Of a DNA stretch of 64,000 nt, positions 41,190 to 49,961 are shown in pieces. The DNA is from Conexibacter stalactiti. GTDB lineage: Bacteria; Actinomycetota; Thermoleophilia; Solirubrobacterales; Solirubrobacteraceae. The stretch lies in the NCBI RefSeq assembly GCF_035967765.1, contig NZ_JAYWIT010000022.1; one strand, given 5' to 3'. Below the pieces are notes generated by a model that made no database searches, had not been told where the DNA came from, and was given only the letters and a program-made list of their open reading frames with translations. Within the stretch, counting starts at the first letter, position 1; each line of letters begins with the position of its first letter. Position numbers and translations under genes: made by a program.

Positions 41190-41828
41190 CTACCGCGCGG
41201 CGATCACCGGTCGCACGTGCAGCGTCCCGCCGACGCATTCGTCGCGATCCTCGGCGACGACGTCGGCCAACAGCGAGCGCCAGCCGAAGCCGGTGCCGCG
41301 ATCGGACGGCTCGACGTCCTTGACCGCGACGTGGCCGGGCGCCGGCAGCGCCGCCGTCAGGTGGTCGAGACCGCCGCTGCGCGTATGGACGACGCAGGCG
41401 TCGAGCGCCCGCGGCAGCGGTCCGGCGAGCAGTTCCCCGTGGAGCTGCCAGACAGCGTGCGCGCCGCGCGCGCGGACCGCGTCGGCAAGCGTCGCGACGA
41501 GCGGATCGTGCAGCACGACGACGTCGTCGCGGCCGATCTCGGCGCCGAGCAGCGCATCGGCGTCGCGTTCGGCCCAGTGCTCGCCGAGGTGGCGGCGGCG
41601 GGTCGCGACGCCGTCGTCGGCCGGACGGCAGAGGCAGGCGTCGACGGCCTCCGCGGCGAGCGCGCCGGAGGGCAGCGCCGACAGGCACCAGACGGTGCGG
41701 CCGGCGAGCGCGTCGGCGGCCGCTTCCCGCGTGAAGTCGAGCACGCGCGCGTCGCGCAGCCGCGCGAAGCTCGACGTGCCGGGTCCGCCGTAGTGCGGTG
41801 GGAGTCGGTCCGTTCTCGTCGAGGTCAT
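41190..41828 (-). CDS. Hypothetical protein, possible GT-B-like fragment
   Basis: A 212-residue protein I cannot assign firmly. The segments RTVWCLSALPSGALAAEAVD, VVVLHDPLVATLADAVRARG and AHAVWQLHGE recall the N-terminal half of retaining GT-B glycosyltransferases such as trehalose synthase (HDP then a W-x-HGE-like motif). The sugar-nucleotide-binding C-terminal half is missing. It may be a stand-alone domain or a shortened enzyme. It ends 44 bp beyond the divergent side of the ECF gene start and shares its direction. Confidence 0.5.
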   Translation of the reverse strand: MTSTRTDRLPPHYGGPGTSSFARLRDARVLDFTREAAADALAGRTVWCLSALPSGALAAEAVDACLCRPADDGVATRRRHLGEHWAERDADALLGAEIGRDDVVVLHDPLVATLADAVRARGAHAVWQLHGELLAGPLPRALDACVVHTRSGGLDHLTAALPAPGHVAVKDVEPSDRGTGFGWRSLLADVVAEDRDECVGGTLHVRPVIAAR

Positions 41829-41902
41829 ACCTCGGCGTTGCCCAGCGCCCGCCGCGCGCGAAACCGCGCGCGTCGGACGCTGACATCCGGGTCGGGCGAG
41901 CC

Positions 41903-42682
41903 TCAGGCGGGGACGAGCGCGAGCGCGCGCGTCGGGCTGCCGGTGCCGTCGACGAGCTTCAGCGGCGCGACGACGATCAGCGCCCCGGTGACCGGCAGCT
42001 CACCGAGGTTGGCGAGCTGCGTGAGGCCGTAGACCCCGGCGCCGAGCAGGTGGGTGTGGGCCGGGAAGGGCGGGTCGAAGCCGCCCGCCGCGCCGGCATC
42101 GGTGCCGACCGTCTCGACGCCGAAGCCGGTGATCGCGCGCTCGTTCGCCAGCCACAGTGCGGCGGCGCCGTCGGGGCCGGGCGTCACCGGTCCGTCGGGG
42201 CCGGCGTTGAGGAACGCCTCGGCGTCGGTCGCGCGCGACTCCCAGCCGGTCCGCAGCAGCAGCCAGGCGCCGTCGGGGATGCGGCCGTGCTCGCGCTCGT
42301 GCGCATGCAGGTCGTCGACCGTCAGCAGATACCCGGGGTTGCGCTCGACCTCGGCGACCTTGTCGATCACGACCGCCGGGCCGACCAGCTTCGCCGGCGG
42401 CACCGACGCGACGTCCTCGCCGTCTCTGCCGGTGACCCAGTGGATCGGCGCGTCGAAGTGCGTGCCGGTGTGCTCGCCCAGCTCCAGCACCGACCACGCC
42501 CACATCGGGCCTCTGTCGTCGTATCTGCTGAGCGTGCGACGGCTCAGCGGCGGCGTGTTCTCGAACGGCGGCGGCAGCTGCAGCACGGGCGTGCGCTCGC
42601 TCAGCGGCTGCGTCAGGTCGACGACCTTGACGGCGGCGCTGGCGAGCGCGTCGAGCAGCGCGGTGACGGGCGTGGCGGACAT
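41903..42682 (-). CDS. Cyclase-family (kynurenine formamidase-like) metal hydrolase
   Basis: A 259-residue hydrolase of the PF04199 cyclase family. The metal site HTGTHFDAPIHW (consensus HxGTHxDxPxH) is intact, preceded by DLTQPLSERTP and followed by VVIDKVAEVE, WLLLRTGWES, ITGFGVETVGTDAG and the final HTHLLGAGVYGLTQLANL. Possible reactions are hydrolysis of an N-formyl amide or a cyclic ketone/lactam. ATG 42682 is chosen, with aggaga six bases before it; a GTG two codons upstream is the alternative. It follows the ThDP enzyme gene by 18 bp, so the two act in one pathway. Confidence 0.88.
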   Translation of the reverse strand: MSATPVTALLDALASAAVKVVDLTQPLSERTPVLQLPPPFENTPPLSRRTLSRYDDRGPMWAWSVLELGEHTGTHFDAPIHWVTGRDGEDVASVPPAKLVGPAVVIDKVAEVERNPGYLLTVDDLHAHEREHGRIPDGAWLLLRTGWESRATDAEAFLNAGPDGPVTPGPDGAAALWLANERAITGFGVETVGTDAGAAGGFDPPFPAHTHLLGAGVYGLTQLANLGELPVTGALIVVAPLKLVDGTGSPTRALALVPA

Positions 42683-42700
42683 CGGCACTCTCCTGTGGGG

Positions 42701-44404
42701 TCAACCGCCGCGGAAGGCGTCCTCGAGCCAGGCGGCGCAGATGGTGGGATCGACCTTCGCGTCGAGCACGAGCGGCCCGGGCGCGCCGGCGGCCAGCCAG
42801 CGCTCGACGGCGGCGAGGTCGCCGAGGTCGCGGACGGTGACGGCCTCCGCCCCGGCCGCGCGACCGAGCGCGGCGACGTCGGCGTCGGGAAACTGAGCGC
42901 CGGAGACGTCCTGGCCGCTGGGCGCGAAGTGGTGGACCTCGGCGCCGTAGGCGGCGTCGTCGTAGACGACGACGAGCAGCTTGAGGGCGAGCCGGGCAGT
43001 GCTCTCCAGCTCCGGCAGCGCCATGAAGCAGCCGCCGTCGCCGAGCGCGGCGACGGTGATCCGGTCCGGCCGCGCGAGCGCCGCGCCGATCGCGCAGCCG
43101 AGCCCCAGGCCGACGGCCTGGAAGCCGTTCGCGAAGACCCACCCGCGCGGGTCGGTCACCGGCAGGTACATCGCCGGCCAGCCGAGGAAGTGGCCGGAGT
43201 CGAGCGCGACCGTGCGGTCGGCCGGCAGCAGGTCGTCGAGCGCGATCGTCAGCGCGCCGGGGTGGACGCGCCCCGCCGGCGGCTCGCCCGCGCGTGCGAC
43301 GGCGGCGTCGAGCGGCTCGTCGCGCCAGCGGCGGCGCGCGATCGTCCGTGCCAGCTCGGGGGTGCGCCAGCCGCGGGTGGCGCCGCTGTCGCCGGCGGCG
43401 AGGTCGCCCGCGCGGCCCGCCGCCGCATCGAGTGCCGCGATCAGCGCCCTCGCGACCCCGCCGGCATCCCCGACGACCGTCGCCGCCCGCGGGCCGTGGA
43501 CGCCCAGCGCCGCTTCGTCGACGTCGACCTGCACGACCGCGGCGTCGCCGAAGAGCGTGCCGCTGCGCGTCGTCCAATGGTTGAGCGCGGCGCCGAACGC
43601 GAGCACGAGGTCGGCCTGCGGCAGCAGCTCCTGCGCCAGCGGCGTCGCCAGCCCGCCGGCGATCCCGAGCGCGAACGGCTCACCGGCGAACAGCCCGTGC
43701 GCAGGCGCGGAGGTCGCCAGCAGCGCTCCGCAGCGCTCGCCGAGCGCGGCCAGCGCTGGCCCCGCGCCGCTCAGCACCGCCCCGCGGCCCCCGACGATCA
43801 CCGGCCGCTCAGAGGCAGCCAGCAACTCCACGACCCGCCTCACCGCCTCGGCATCCGGGATGAGGGCAGGTTTGCGGGCGTCTGACGACCTCAGAGCCGC
43901 CCTCATCGACGGCGCCGGCGCGCGCTGCACGTCAAGTGGGAGGTTGACCACGACGGGGCGGCGCTCGGCGGCGGCGCGGCGGAGGGCGGCGACGGCGTCA
44001 GAGGGGTCGCTCAACCGCACGGCGACCGCCCCCACGGCCTCGACCATCGCGGCCTGGTCGATGCGGAAGTTCGAGTGCAGCGCGGCGGCCGGGGTGTCGG
44101 CGGCGAGCACGAGCAGCGGGGTGCGGCTCTTGACGGCCTCGGCGATCCCCGTCATCGCGTTCGTCAGCCCCGGTCCCTGGTGGACCGTGACGACGCCGGC
44201 CTCGCCGCTGACGCGCGCGTAGCCGTCTGCCATGCAGGCGGCGCCGCCCTCGTGGCGGGCGGCGACGAAGCGCGCGCCACCGGCGACGAGCGCGTTGGTG
44301 ACGACGAGGTTGCCGCTGCCGAGCACGCCGAAGACCATCCGCACGCCGGCCGCGGCCAGCGTCGCGCCGACCGCTTCGGCGACCGTCTCCGTCGATCCGC
44401 TCAC
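42701..44404 (-). CDS. Thiamine diphosphate-dependent enzyme (acetolactate synthase/benzoylformate decarboxylase superfamily)
   Basis: A 567-residue ThDP enzyme with three domains. The N-terminal PYR domain has FGVLGSGNLVVTNAL, RHEGGAACMADGYAR (activating Glu in the preceding H-E) and HQGPGLTNAMTGIAEAV. The middle domain has PVIVGGRGAV. The C-terminal PP domain has FQAVGLGLGCAIGAALA and the metal motif GDGGCFMALPEL to VYDDAAYG (usual GDG-x25-NN, here DD). The clustered cyclase-family hydrolase suggests C-C cleavage or decarboxylation followed by ring or amide hydrolysis. GTG 44404 lies 7 nt after a TAGGAT box; the ATG 9 bp upstream overlaps that box. Confidence 0.88.
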   Translation of the reverse strand: MSGSTETVAEAVGATLAAAGVRMVFGVLGSGNLVVTNALVAGGARFVAARHEGGAACMADGYARVSGEAGVVTVHQGPGLTNAMTGIAEAVKSRTPLLVLAADTPAAALHSNFRIDQAAMVEAVGAVAVRLSDPSDAVAALRRAAAERRPVVVNLPLDVQRAPAPSMRAALRSSDARKPALIPDAEAVRRVVELLAASERPVIVGGRGAVLSGAGPALAALGERCGALLATSAPAHGLFAGEPFALGIAGGLATPLAQELLPQADLVLAFGAALNHWTTRSGTLFGDAAVVQVDVDEAALGVHGPRAATVVGDAGGVARALIAALDAAAGRAGDLAAGDSGATRGWRTPELARTIARRRWRDEPLDAAVARAGEPPAGRVHPGALTIALDDLLPADRTVALDSGHFLGWPAMYLPVTDPRGWVFANGFQAVGLGLGCAIGAALARPDRITVAALGDGGCFMALPELESTARLALKLLVVVYDDAAYGAEVHHFAPSGQDVSGAQFPDADVAALGRAAGAEAVTVRDLGDLAAVERWLAAGAPGPLVLDAKVDPTICAAWLEDAFRGG

Positions 44405-44411
44405 GCGGCGC

Positions 44412-44417
44412 ATCCTA
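44412..44417 (-). promoter_or_regulatory. -10 box (TAGGAT) of the ThDP enzyme gene
   Basis: Minus-strand TAGGAT, 7 nt before GTG 44404. It contains the AT of a possible upstream ATG and so decides the start. Confidence 0.45.
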
Positions 44418-44476
44418 GTGGCGGCGCGCCGCCGCGCGCGGGCCGCGCCACGCCGCGCGAGCCTCGCGGCAAGCGC

Positions 44477-45616
44477 CTAGAACGCCTCCGCCAGGCCGCG
44501 CACGACCTCGGGCAGGTTGCGGGCGCGCTCGGCGAGCGCGCGCTGGCGCGCGGCGCCGGGCTCGGCGGCCAGCCGCGCCGCCTCGTCCAGCTCGTCGCGG
44601 CAGCCCAGCTCCTCAGCGTGCGGGCGGGCGGCGTCGAGCAGCCGCTCGAGCTGCTCGCGCGCCGGCACCAGCCGCTCGGCGACCGGGTCGATCAGGTCGG
44701 CGTCCATCCCGTCGCGCAGCGCCAGGAAGCGGTTCTCCGCCAGCACCTCCGGTGAGCGGACCAGCTGCCGCGCGACGAACCCCTCCTCCAGCTCCAGCCG
44801 CGCGACCGACTGCACCAGCGCGACCAGCGCCGCCGTGTCCTCGACGCGCGTCTGCGCGTCCATGATGCGGATCTCCAGCGTGCCGAGCTTCGGCTGCAGC
44901 CGCAGGTCCCACCACAGGAAGGTCGGCTCGGGGATCGCGCCGGCGCGTATCAGCGGGTCGACCGCCCCGACCCAGTCGAGGTAGTCGTCGAAGCGGCGCG
45001 GGATGCCGGTGCGCGGGAAGGTCGAGAAGACGATCGTGCGGGCCGAGCAGATGCCGGCGTCACGGCCCTGCCAGAACGGCGAGTTGGCCGACAGCGCCAG
45101 CAGCAGCGGCACGTGCGCGCGCATCTGGTTGAGCAGTCTCGTCGCGCTCGCCGCCTCCGCGACGCCGACGTGGACGTGCAGCGCGAAGGTCGGCTCGCGC
45201 CGCGCCAGCTCCCGCATCGTCTCGTGGATCAGCTGGTGGCGGCCGGCCGGCGAGACCTCCGTCTCCTTCCACGTCGCGGTCGGGTGGGTGCCGGCGGCGG
45301 CGACCGCCATCCCCAGCGCCGCGAGCCCGTCGGAGAGCTGGCCGCGCAGCGCGCGCAGCTGGCCGGTCGCGCCGGCGACGGTGCGGTGCGGCTCGGTCGC
45401 CAGCTCGATCGCGGCCTGGTGGGTCTCGGCGCTGATGAAGCCGCCGAGCGACTCGGGCAGCCCATCGAGCGCGTCCTCGATCCGCTGCGCCAGCGACCAG
45501 CGCCACGGGTCGAGCAGCATCACCTCCTCCTCGACGCCGAGCGTGTAGGCGGTCGCGGTCGGGTTCCACTCCGCCCATTCGGGCAACGCGCCGACGTCCT
45601 CTACCGAAGCACCCAT
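44477..45616 (-). CDS. Carboxylate-amine ligase, GCS2/YbdK family
   Basis: A 379-residue enzyme of the glutamate-cysteine ligase type 2 family (gamma-glutamyl-like amide bond formation with ATP). Conserved: YTLGVEEEVMLLDP near residue 25, STHQ-like AETHQAAIELAT, TFALHVHVGV, SFWQGRDAG-like segment and GTLEIRIMDAQTRVED. The ATG at 45616 lies inside the last codons of the ATP-grasp gene (16-nt overlap), so the two are coupled. In this gene group GCS2 enzymes are predicted to add an amino acid or amine to a small peptide; the acceptor is unknown. Last gene of the four-gene unit 49690-44477. Confidence 0.9.
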   Translation of the reverse strand: MGASVEDVGALPEWAEWNPTATAYTLGVEEEVMLLDPWRWSLAQRIEDALDGLPESLGGFISAETHQAAIELATEPHRTVAGATGQLRALRGQLSDGLAALGMAVAAAGTHPTATWKETEVSPAGRHQLIHETMRELARREPTFALHVHVGVAEAASATRLLNQMRAHVPLLLALSANSPFWQGRDAGICSARTIVFSTFPRTGIPRRFDDYLDWVGAVDPLIRAGAIPEPTFLWWDLRLQPKLGTLEIRIMDAQTRVEDTAALVALVQSVARLELEEGFVARQLVRSPEVLAENRFLALRDGMDADLIDPVAERLVPAREQLERLLDAARPHAEELGCRDELDEAARLAAEPGAARQRALAERARNLPEVVRGLAEAF

Positions 45617-47082
45617 GTGTCCTTCGCACCGCCCTGCTGTGAGGAGTTGACGACCAGCGCGCCGGCCTCCCAGGCGACGCGCGTCAGCCCGCCGGGGACG
45701 GCGGTCGCGCCGGTCCTGGTCGCGAAGACGAACGGCCGCAGGTCGATGTGCCGCGGCGCCAGTCTGCCGTCGACGACGGTCGGGTGGTGCGACAGCGCGA
45801 CCGTCTCCTGCGCGATCCAGCGCTCGGGCCGCTCGCGCAGCTCGTGCACGACGCGCCGCACGTCGGCGGCGTCGGCGTGGGCGCAGACGACGACGCCCTT
45901 GCCGCCCTCGCCCGAGCGCGGCTTGACGACGTAGGAGCGCGGGTCGGCGATCACGCGCGCGGCGACGTCCGGGTCGCTCGGGTCGAGCGTCGGGACCGAC
46001 TTCAGCAGCGGCTCCTGGCCGAGGTAGAAGCGGATCATCCCCTCGACGTGGGCGTGCGCGAGCTTGTCGTCGGCCACCCCGGTGCCGAAGGCGTTGACGA
46101 CCGCGACGTGACCGGCCAGCCACGGCTCCAGCAGCAGCTCGGCGAGCGCGGTCGGGCGGCCGTCGTCGCCGCGCAGCCGGTCCTCGTCGGCGCGGCGATA
46201 GACCACGTCGACCTTCACGCGCCGGCCGCCGGGGAGCGTCGCGACGACGTCGCGGCCGTGGCGGCGCAGGTCGCGCAGCGTGACGGCGGGGATCCCCAGC
46301 CAGCGCGCCGCGGTCGCGTGCTCGTACCAGGTGGCGCCGTCCTCGCCCTCGCTCAGCAGCACGACAACCGGCCCGTCGGAGCCGCCGCCGCTGCCTCCTC
46401 CGCCGCCGGGGGCGGCGTCGCGCAGTGTCCGCGCGAGCGCCGGCGCGACGCCGGCGGCGAGGTCGTGGCGCGGCGCGCCGACGTGCGGCAGCGCCTCCAG
46501 CACCGCCTCCTGCGCGGCGACCGCGTAGGTGAAGCCGGACGGCATCCGCAGGTTGTCCTCCAGCACCCGCAACGTGCCGCAGGTGTCGCGCACGACGTCG
46601 AGGCCGGCGACGCCGATCGGGACCGCGCCGTCGGGCAGCCGGCCGCGCAGGTCGGGCTCGTAGCCGTCGGCCTGCTCGATCACGTGCGCCGGCACGACGC
46701 CGGCGGTGACGATGCGGCGCTCGCCGTAGGCGTCGCGCACGAAGGCGTTGAGCGCCAGCACCCGCTGCGCGAGGCCGGCGGAGAGCGACGCCCACTCGTC
46801 GGCGGCGAGGATCCGCGGCACCGGGTCGACGCCGAACGGCTGCGTCCCGAAGGTCGCGCCGATCGCCTCCATCCGCTTCCACACCTGCGCCCGCAGCGCA
46901 CCGAGATCGACCTCGGCCAGCTCCCCCAGCAGCCGCTCGTACGGCGCGCGCGGCGACCCCGGCGCGGCGTACGCCTCGTCGTACCCCTCGAGCGCCCCGT
47001 GCGGCTCGCCGTGGCGGCCGTCACCGTGGCTGTCCTCGCCGGAGCCGCGCGCCTCGTCGTCGACCGGTTCGAGCACCGTCAT
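45601..47082 (-). CDS. Circularly permuted ATP-grasp type 2 enzyme (COG2308-like)
   Basis: A 493-residue amidoligase-type enzyme. The N-terminus is acidic and Gly-rich (to about 35). Family motifs: TFGTQPFGVDPVPRIL, VVRDTCGTLRVLEDNLRMPS, KVDVVYRRADEDRLRG, VVNAFGTGVADDKLAHA, SYVVKPRSGEGGKGVVV (phosphate loop), ERWIAQETVALSHHPT and the closing VVNSSQQGGAKDTWVL. Such proteins commonly pair with GCS2 ligases and are predicted to make small peptides. A Gly/Ser-rich insertion (GGGGGSGGGSDG) interrupts the middle. It starts 5 bp after the amidotransferase stop and overlaps the GCS2 gene. Confidence 0.9.
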   Translation of the reverse strand: MTVLEPVDDEARGSGEDSHGDGRHGEPHGALEGYDEAYAAPGSPRAPYERLLGELAEVDLGALRAQVWKRMEAIGATFGTQPFGVDPVPRILAADEWASLSAGLAQRVLALNAFVRDAYGERRIVTAGVVPAHVIEQADGYEPDLRGRLPDGAVPIGVAGLDVVRDTCGTLRVLEDNLRMPSGFTYAVAAQEAVLEALPHVGAPRHDLAAGVAPALARTLRDAAPGGGGGSGGGSDGPVVVLLSEGEDGATWYEHATAARWLGIPAVTLRDLRRHGRDVVATLPGGRRVKVDVVYRRADEDRLRGDDGRPTALAELLLEPWLAGHVAVVNAFGTGVADDKLAHAHVEGMIRFYLGQEPLLKSVPTLDPSDPDVAARVIADPRSYVVKPRSGEGGKGVVVCAHADAADVRRVVHELRERPERWIAQETVALSHHPTVVDGRLAPRHIDLRPFVFATRTGATAVPGGLTRVAWEAGALVVNSSQQGGAKDTWVLR

Positions 47083-47087
47083 CGCCG

Positions 47088-48866
47088 CTAGATCCCGTGC
47101 CCTTGCAGCCACATCTCCAGCAGTCCGACCTGCCACAGCTTCGAGCTGCCGATCCCGGTGCGCGCGCCGACCGGGTCGGCCAGCAGCGCCTCGACGTGCT
47201 CGGGCCGGTAGAGGCCGCGGTCGCGCGCGGCGCTCGCCGTCAGCGCGGCGCGCACCCGCTCCAGCGGCTCGCCCTCCAGGTGCGAGACGGCCGGCACGGG
47301 GAAGTAGCCCTTCGGGCGGTCGATCACGGTCTCCGGCAACAGCGTCCGCGCCGCGGTCTTCAGCACGCCCTTGCCGCCGTGCGCGAGCTTCAGCGACGGC
47401 GGGCAGGCGGCGGCCAGCTCGACCAGCTCGTGGTCGAGGAAGGGCGTGCGCGCCTCCAGCCCCCACGCCATCGTCATGTTGTCGACACGCTTGACCGGGT
47501 CGTCGACGAGCATGATCTGCGTGTCGAGCCGCAGCGCGCGGTCGAGCGGGTCGTCGGCGCCCGCGCGCGAGAAGTGGTCGCGCACGAAGCGGCGGCTGAC
47601 GTCGACCGGCGGCAGCCGTCTGGGATGCAGCAGGTCGGCCATCTCGGCCGGATCGCGGTCGATGAACTCGGCCGCGTAGGCGTCGTCGCCGAGCCCGTCG
47701 GCGGCCGCCAGCGGCGGGTACCAGGAGTAGCCGGCGAAGACCTCGTCGGCGCCCTGCCCGGACTGCACGACCTTGCAGCCGGCGCCGGAGACCTCCTGCG
47801 AGAGCAGGAAGAAGGCGATCGCGTCGTGCGAGGTCATCGGCTCGCTCATCGCGTCGATCGCGTCGGGCAGCGCGGCGAGGATCTCCTCGCCGGAGACGCG
47901 CCAGCGCTGGTGCACGGTCTCGTACTGCCGCGCGACCAGGTCGGAGTATCTGAACTCGTCGCCCTCGACCTCCGGCCCGTGCTCGAAGCCGATGCTGAAG
48001 GTCTGCAGGCCGCGCTGGCCCTCCTCGGCCAGCAGCGCGACGATCAGCGACGAGTCGAGGCCGCCGGAGAGCAGCACGCCGACGGGCACGTCGGCGACCA
48101 TCCGCCGCCGCACGGCGACGCGCAGCGCGTCGAGCACCGCGTCGCTCCACTCGCGCTCGCCCATCCCGTCGTGCTCGGGGCGGCGCTCGAACGGCGGATC
48201 CCAGTAGGTCGTCTGTCTGCGCGTGCCGTCGGGCTCGATCGTCAGCACGGTCGCGGGCGGCAGCTTGCGGACGCCGCGCAGGATCGTGTGCGGCGCCGGC
48301 ACGACCGCGTGCCAGGAGAAGTAGTGGTGCAGCGCGACCGAGTCGAGCCGCGTGTCGACGCCGCCGCCCGCCAGCAGGGCAGGCAACGTCGAGGCGAAGC
48401 GCAGCGCGCCATCGGTCTCGGCGAGGTAGAGCGGCTTGATCCCGAGGCGGTCGCGCGCAAGCGTCACGCGGCCGGTGTCGCGCTCGGCGACGGCGAAGGC
48501 GAACATGCCGGCGAAGCGCTCGACGCAGGCCGCGCCCCAGCGCTTGTACGCCTTTGCGATCACCTCGGAGTCGCCGGTCGAGAAGAAGCGGAAGCCGTCG
48601 GCCTCCAGCTCCGCGCGCAGCTCCTTGTAGTTGTAGATGCAGCCGTTGAAGACGATCGTCAGATCCAGCTCCGGGTCGACGAGCGGCTGCGCGCCGCGCT
48701 CGGAGAGGTCGATGATCTTCAGGCGCCGGTGCGCCAGCGCAATCCGCTCGTTGGCCCAGCTGCCGTGGCCGTCGGGGCCGCGCCGCGCCATCGTCTCCGC
48801 CATCCGCTCGACGGCGCAGACGTCAGCGGGGCGCTCGAACGCGATCTCGCCGGCGAGGCCGCACAT
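47088..48866 (-). CDS. Asparagine synthetase-like glutamine amidotransferase (N-acetylglutaminylglutamine amidotransferase type)
   Basis: A 592-residue two-domain enzyme. The class II glutaminase domain starts MCGLAGEI, so Cys2 is the free nucleophile; RRGPDGHGSW, HRRLKIIDL and FNGCIYNYKEL follow. The synthetase domain has the PP-loop VLLSGGLDSSL and VQSGQGADEVFAGYSWYP. The overall pattern matches NAGGN amidotransferases, which amidate a dipeptide osmolyte, more than plain AsnB; no NAGGN synthetase gene is present and the next genes are an ATP-grasp and a GCS2 ligase, so the product may differ. ATG 48866 forms a TGATG junction with the upstream gene. Confidence 0.88.
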   Translation of the reverse strand: MCGLAGEIAFERPADVCAVERMAETMARRGPDGHGSWANERIALAHRRLKIIDLSERGAQPLVDPELDLTIVFNGCIYNYKELRAELEADGFRFFSTGDSEVIAKAYKRWGAACVERFAGMFAFAVAERDTGRVTLARDRLGIKPLYLAETDGALRFASTLPALLAGGGVDTRLDSVALHHYFSWHAVVPAPHTILRGVRKLPPATVLTIEPDGTRRQTTYWDPPFERRPEHDGMGEREWSDAVLDALRVAVRRRMVADVPVGVLLSGGLDSSLIVALLAEEGQRGLQTFSIGFEHGPEVEGDEFRYSDLVARQYETVHQRWRVSGEEILAALPDAIDAMSEPMTSHDAIAFFLLSQEVSGAGCKVVQSGQGADEVFAGYSWYPPLAAADGLGDDAYAAEFIDRDPAEMADLLHPRRLPPVDVSRRFVRDHFSRAGADDPLDRALRLDTQIMLVDDPVKRVDNMTMAWGLEARTPFLDHELVELAAACPPSLKLAHGGKGVLKTAARTLLPETVIDRPKGYFPVPAVSHLEGEPLERVRAALTASAARDRGLYRPEHVEALLADPVGARTGIGSSKLWQVGLLEMWLQGHGI

Positions 48867-49690
48867 CAGCCGCTCACCGCCTCCACCGCGCGCGGGCGCA
48901 GCGTCTCGCCGCCGTCGCGGCAGGCGGCGATGAACGCCTGGAAGAGGCGCACGTGCTCGGGCCAGCCGATCAGGCACTCGGCATGCCACTGGACGCCGAC
49001 GAGGAACGCACGGTCGGGCGCCTCGAACGCCTCGACGGTGCCGTCGGGCGCCCAGGCAGTCGCGACCAGGCCGAAGCCCAGCTCGTCGACCGCCTGATGG
49101 TGGAAGGAGTTGACGGCGCCGTGGCGCCAGCCGAGCACGTCGGTCAGCAGCGAGTGCTCGGCGACTCTGACCTCGTGCGTGAGGTTCTCGGCCCGCTCTC
49201 TCTGGCGGTGCTCGACCTCGTCGCCGACGACGTCGGGCAGGTGCTGGATCAGCGTGCCGCCGCGCGCGACGTTGACGAGCTGCATCCCGCGGCAGACGGC
49301 CAGCACCGGCAGGCCGCGTGCGTCCGCGGCGCGCACGAGCGCCAGCTCGAAGGCGTCCAGCTCGCGCTCGGTCGGTCCCAGCTCGGGATCGGGCTCCTGG
49401 CCGTAGGCGCTCGGGTGGATGTCGGGGCCGCCGGAGAGGCAGAGCCCGTCGACGGCGTCGAGCAACGCCTCGGCGGCGACGAGCCCCATCGGCGGCGCCA
49501 CGACCGGCACGCCGCCGGTGCTCTCGATCGCCTCCAGATAGCGCAGGCCGAGCGCCAGCTCGCGCCGCGGCGGATCGGCCTGGTCCTTCGTCAGGTGCTC
49601 CGGCGGATCGCGCATCTCGGAGGTCGTGACCGCGATCAGGGGCCGCTCGCGCCCGCGTCTGGGGCGTCCGTCATCAGTGCTGATCGGCAT
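48866..49690 (-). CDS. Class I glutamine amidotransferase-like hydrolase (gamma-glutamyl-GABA hydrolase family)
   Basis: A 274-residue PuuD-like hydrolase: RPLIAVTTSE start, GGVPVVAPP, LCLSGGPDIHPSAYG, the nucleophile elbow LAVCRGMQLVNVARGG (Cys), VNSFHHQAVDELG and VGVQWHAEC (catalytic His-x-Glu). It would cleave gamma-glutamyl amides. As first gene of the amidoligase operon it may release an intermediate made with a gamma-glutamyl protecting group, or recycle the product. ATG 49690 is chosen; ATG 49720 would add ten residues and coincides with a small palindrome (49718-49732). Confidence 0.88.
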   Translation of the reverse strand: MPISTDDGRPRRGRERPLIAVTTSEMRDPPEHLTKDQADPPRRELALGLRYLEAIESTGGVPVVAPPMGLVAAEALLDAVDGLCLSGGPDIHPSAYGQEPDPELGPTERELDAFELALVRAADARGLPVLAVCRGMQLVNVARGGTLIQHLPDVVGDEVEHRQRERAENLTHEVRVAEHSLLTDVLGWRHGAVNSFHHQAVDELGFGLVATAWAPDGTVEAFEAPDRAFLVGVQWHAECLIGWPEHVRLFQAFIAACRDGGETLRPRAVEAVSG

Positions 49691-49961
49691 CAGTGCAGCG
49701 ATCCCGCGTGTCCGGAGCATCGTCCAACGATGCCTATGCCATACCCGGGAACCGCTGGACGTACGGATGGATTTTGCTGAGCGTGGCTGGACCGGCGGAC
49801 AACGGCATGGCGGGTCCGCGGCCCCCAGACCGAGAAGATGGTCACCCACCTCTACCACCAACAGGGCTGCCAATGGTCTCCTCACGGCGAGGGCTGCACG
49901 AGAAACGCGACTGCCGTCCGCAACGCGATGCGCAACAGAGCCGAGTCGCGGAGCGAACGTC

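Noticed and set aside
41190..41828. Trehalose synthase-type glycosyltransferase
   Set aside because: Only an N-terminal-half resemblance and no C-terminal nucleotide-sugar domain in this or adjacent frames; left as hypothetical.
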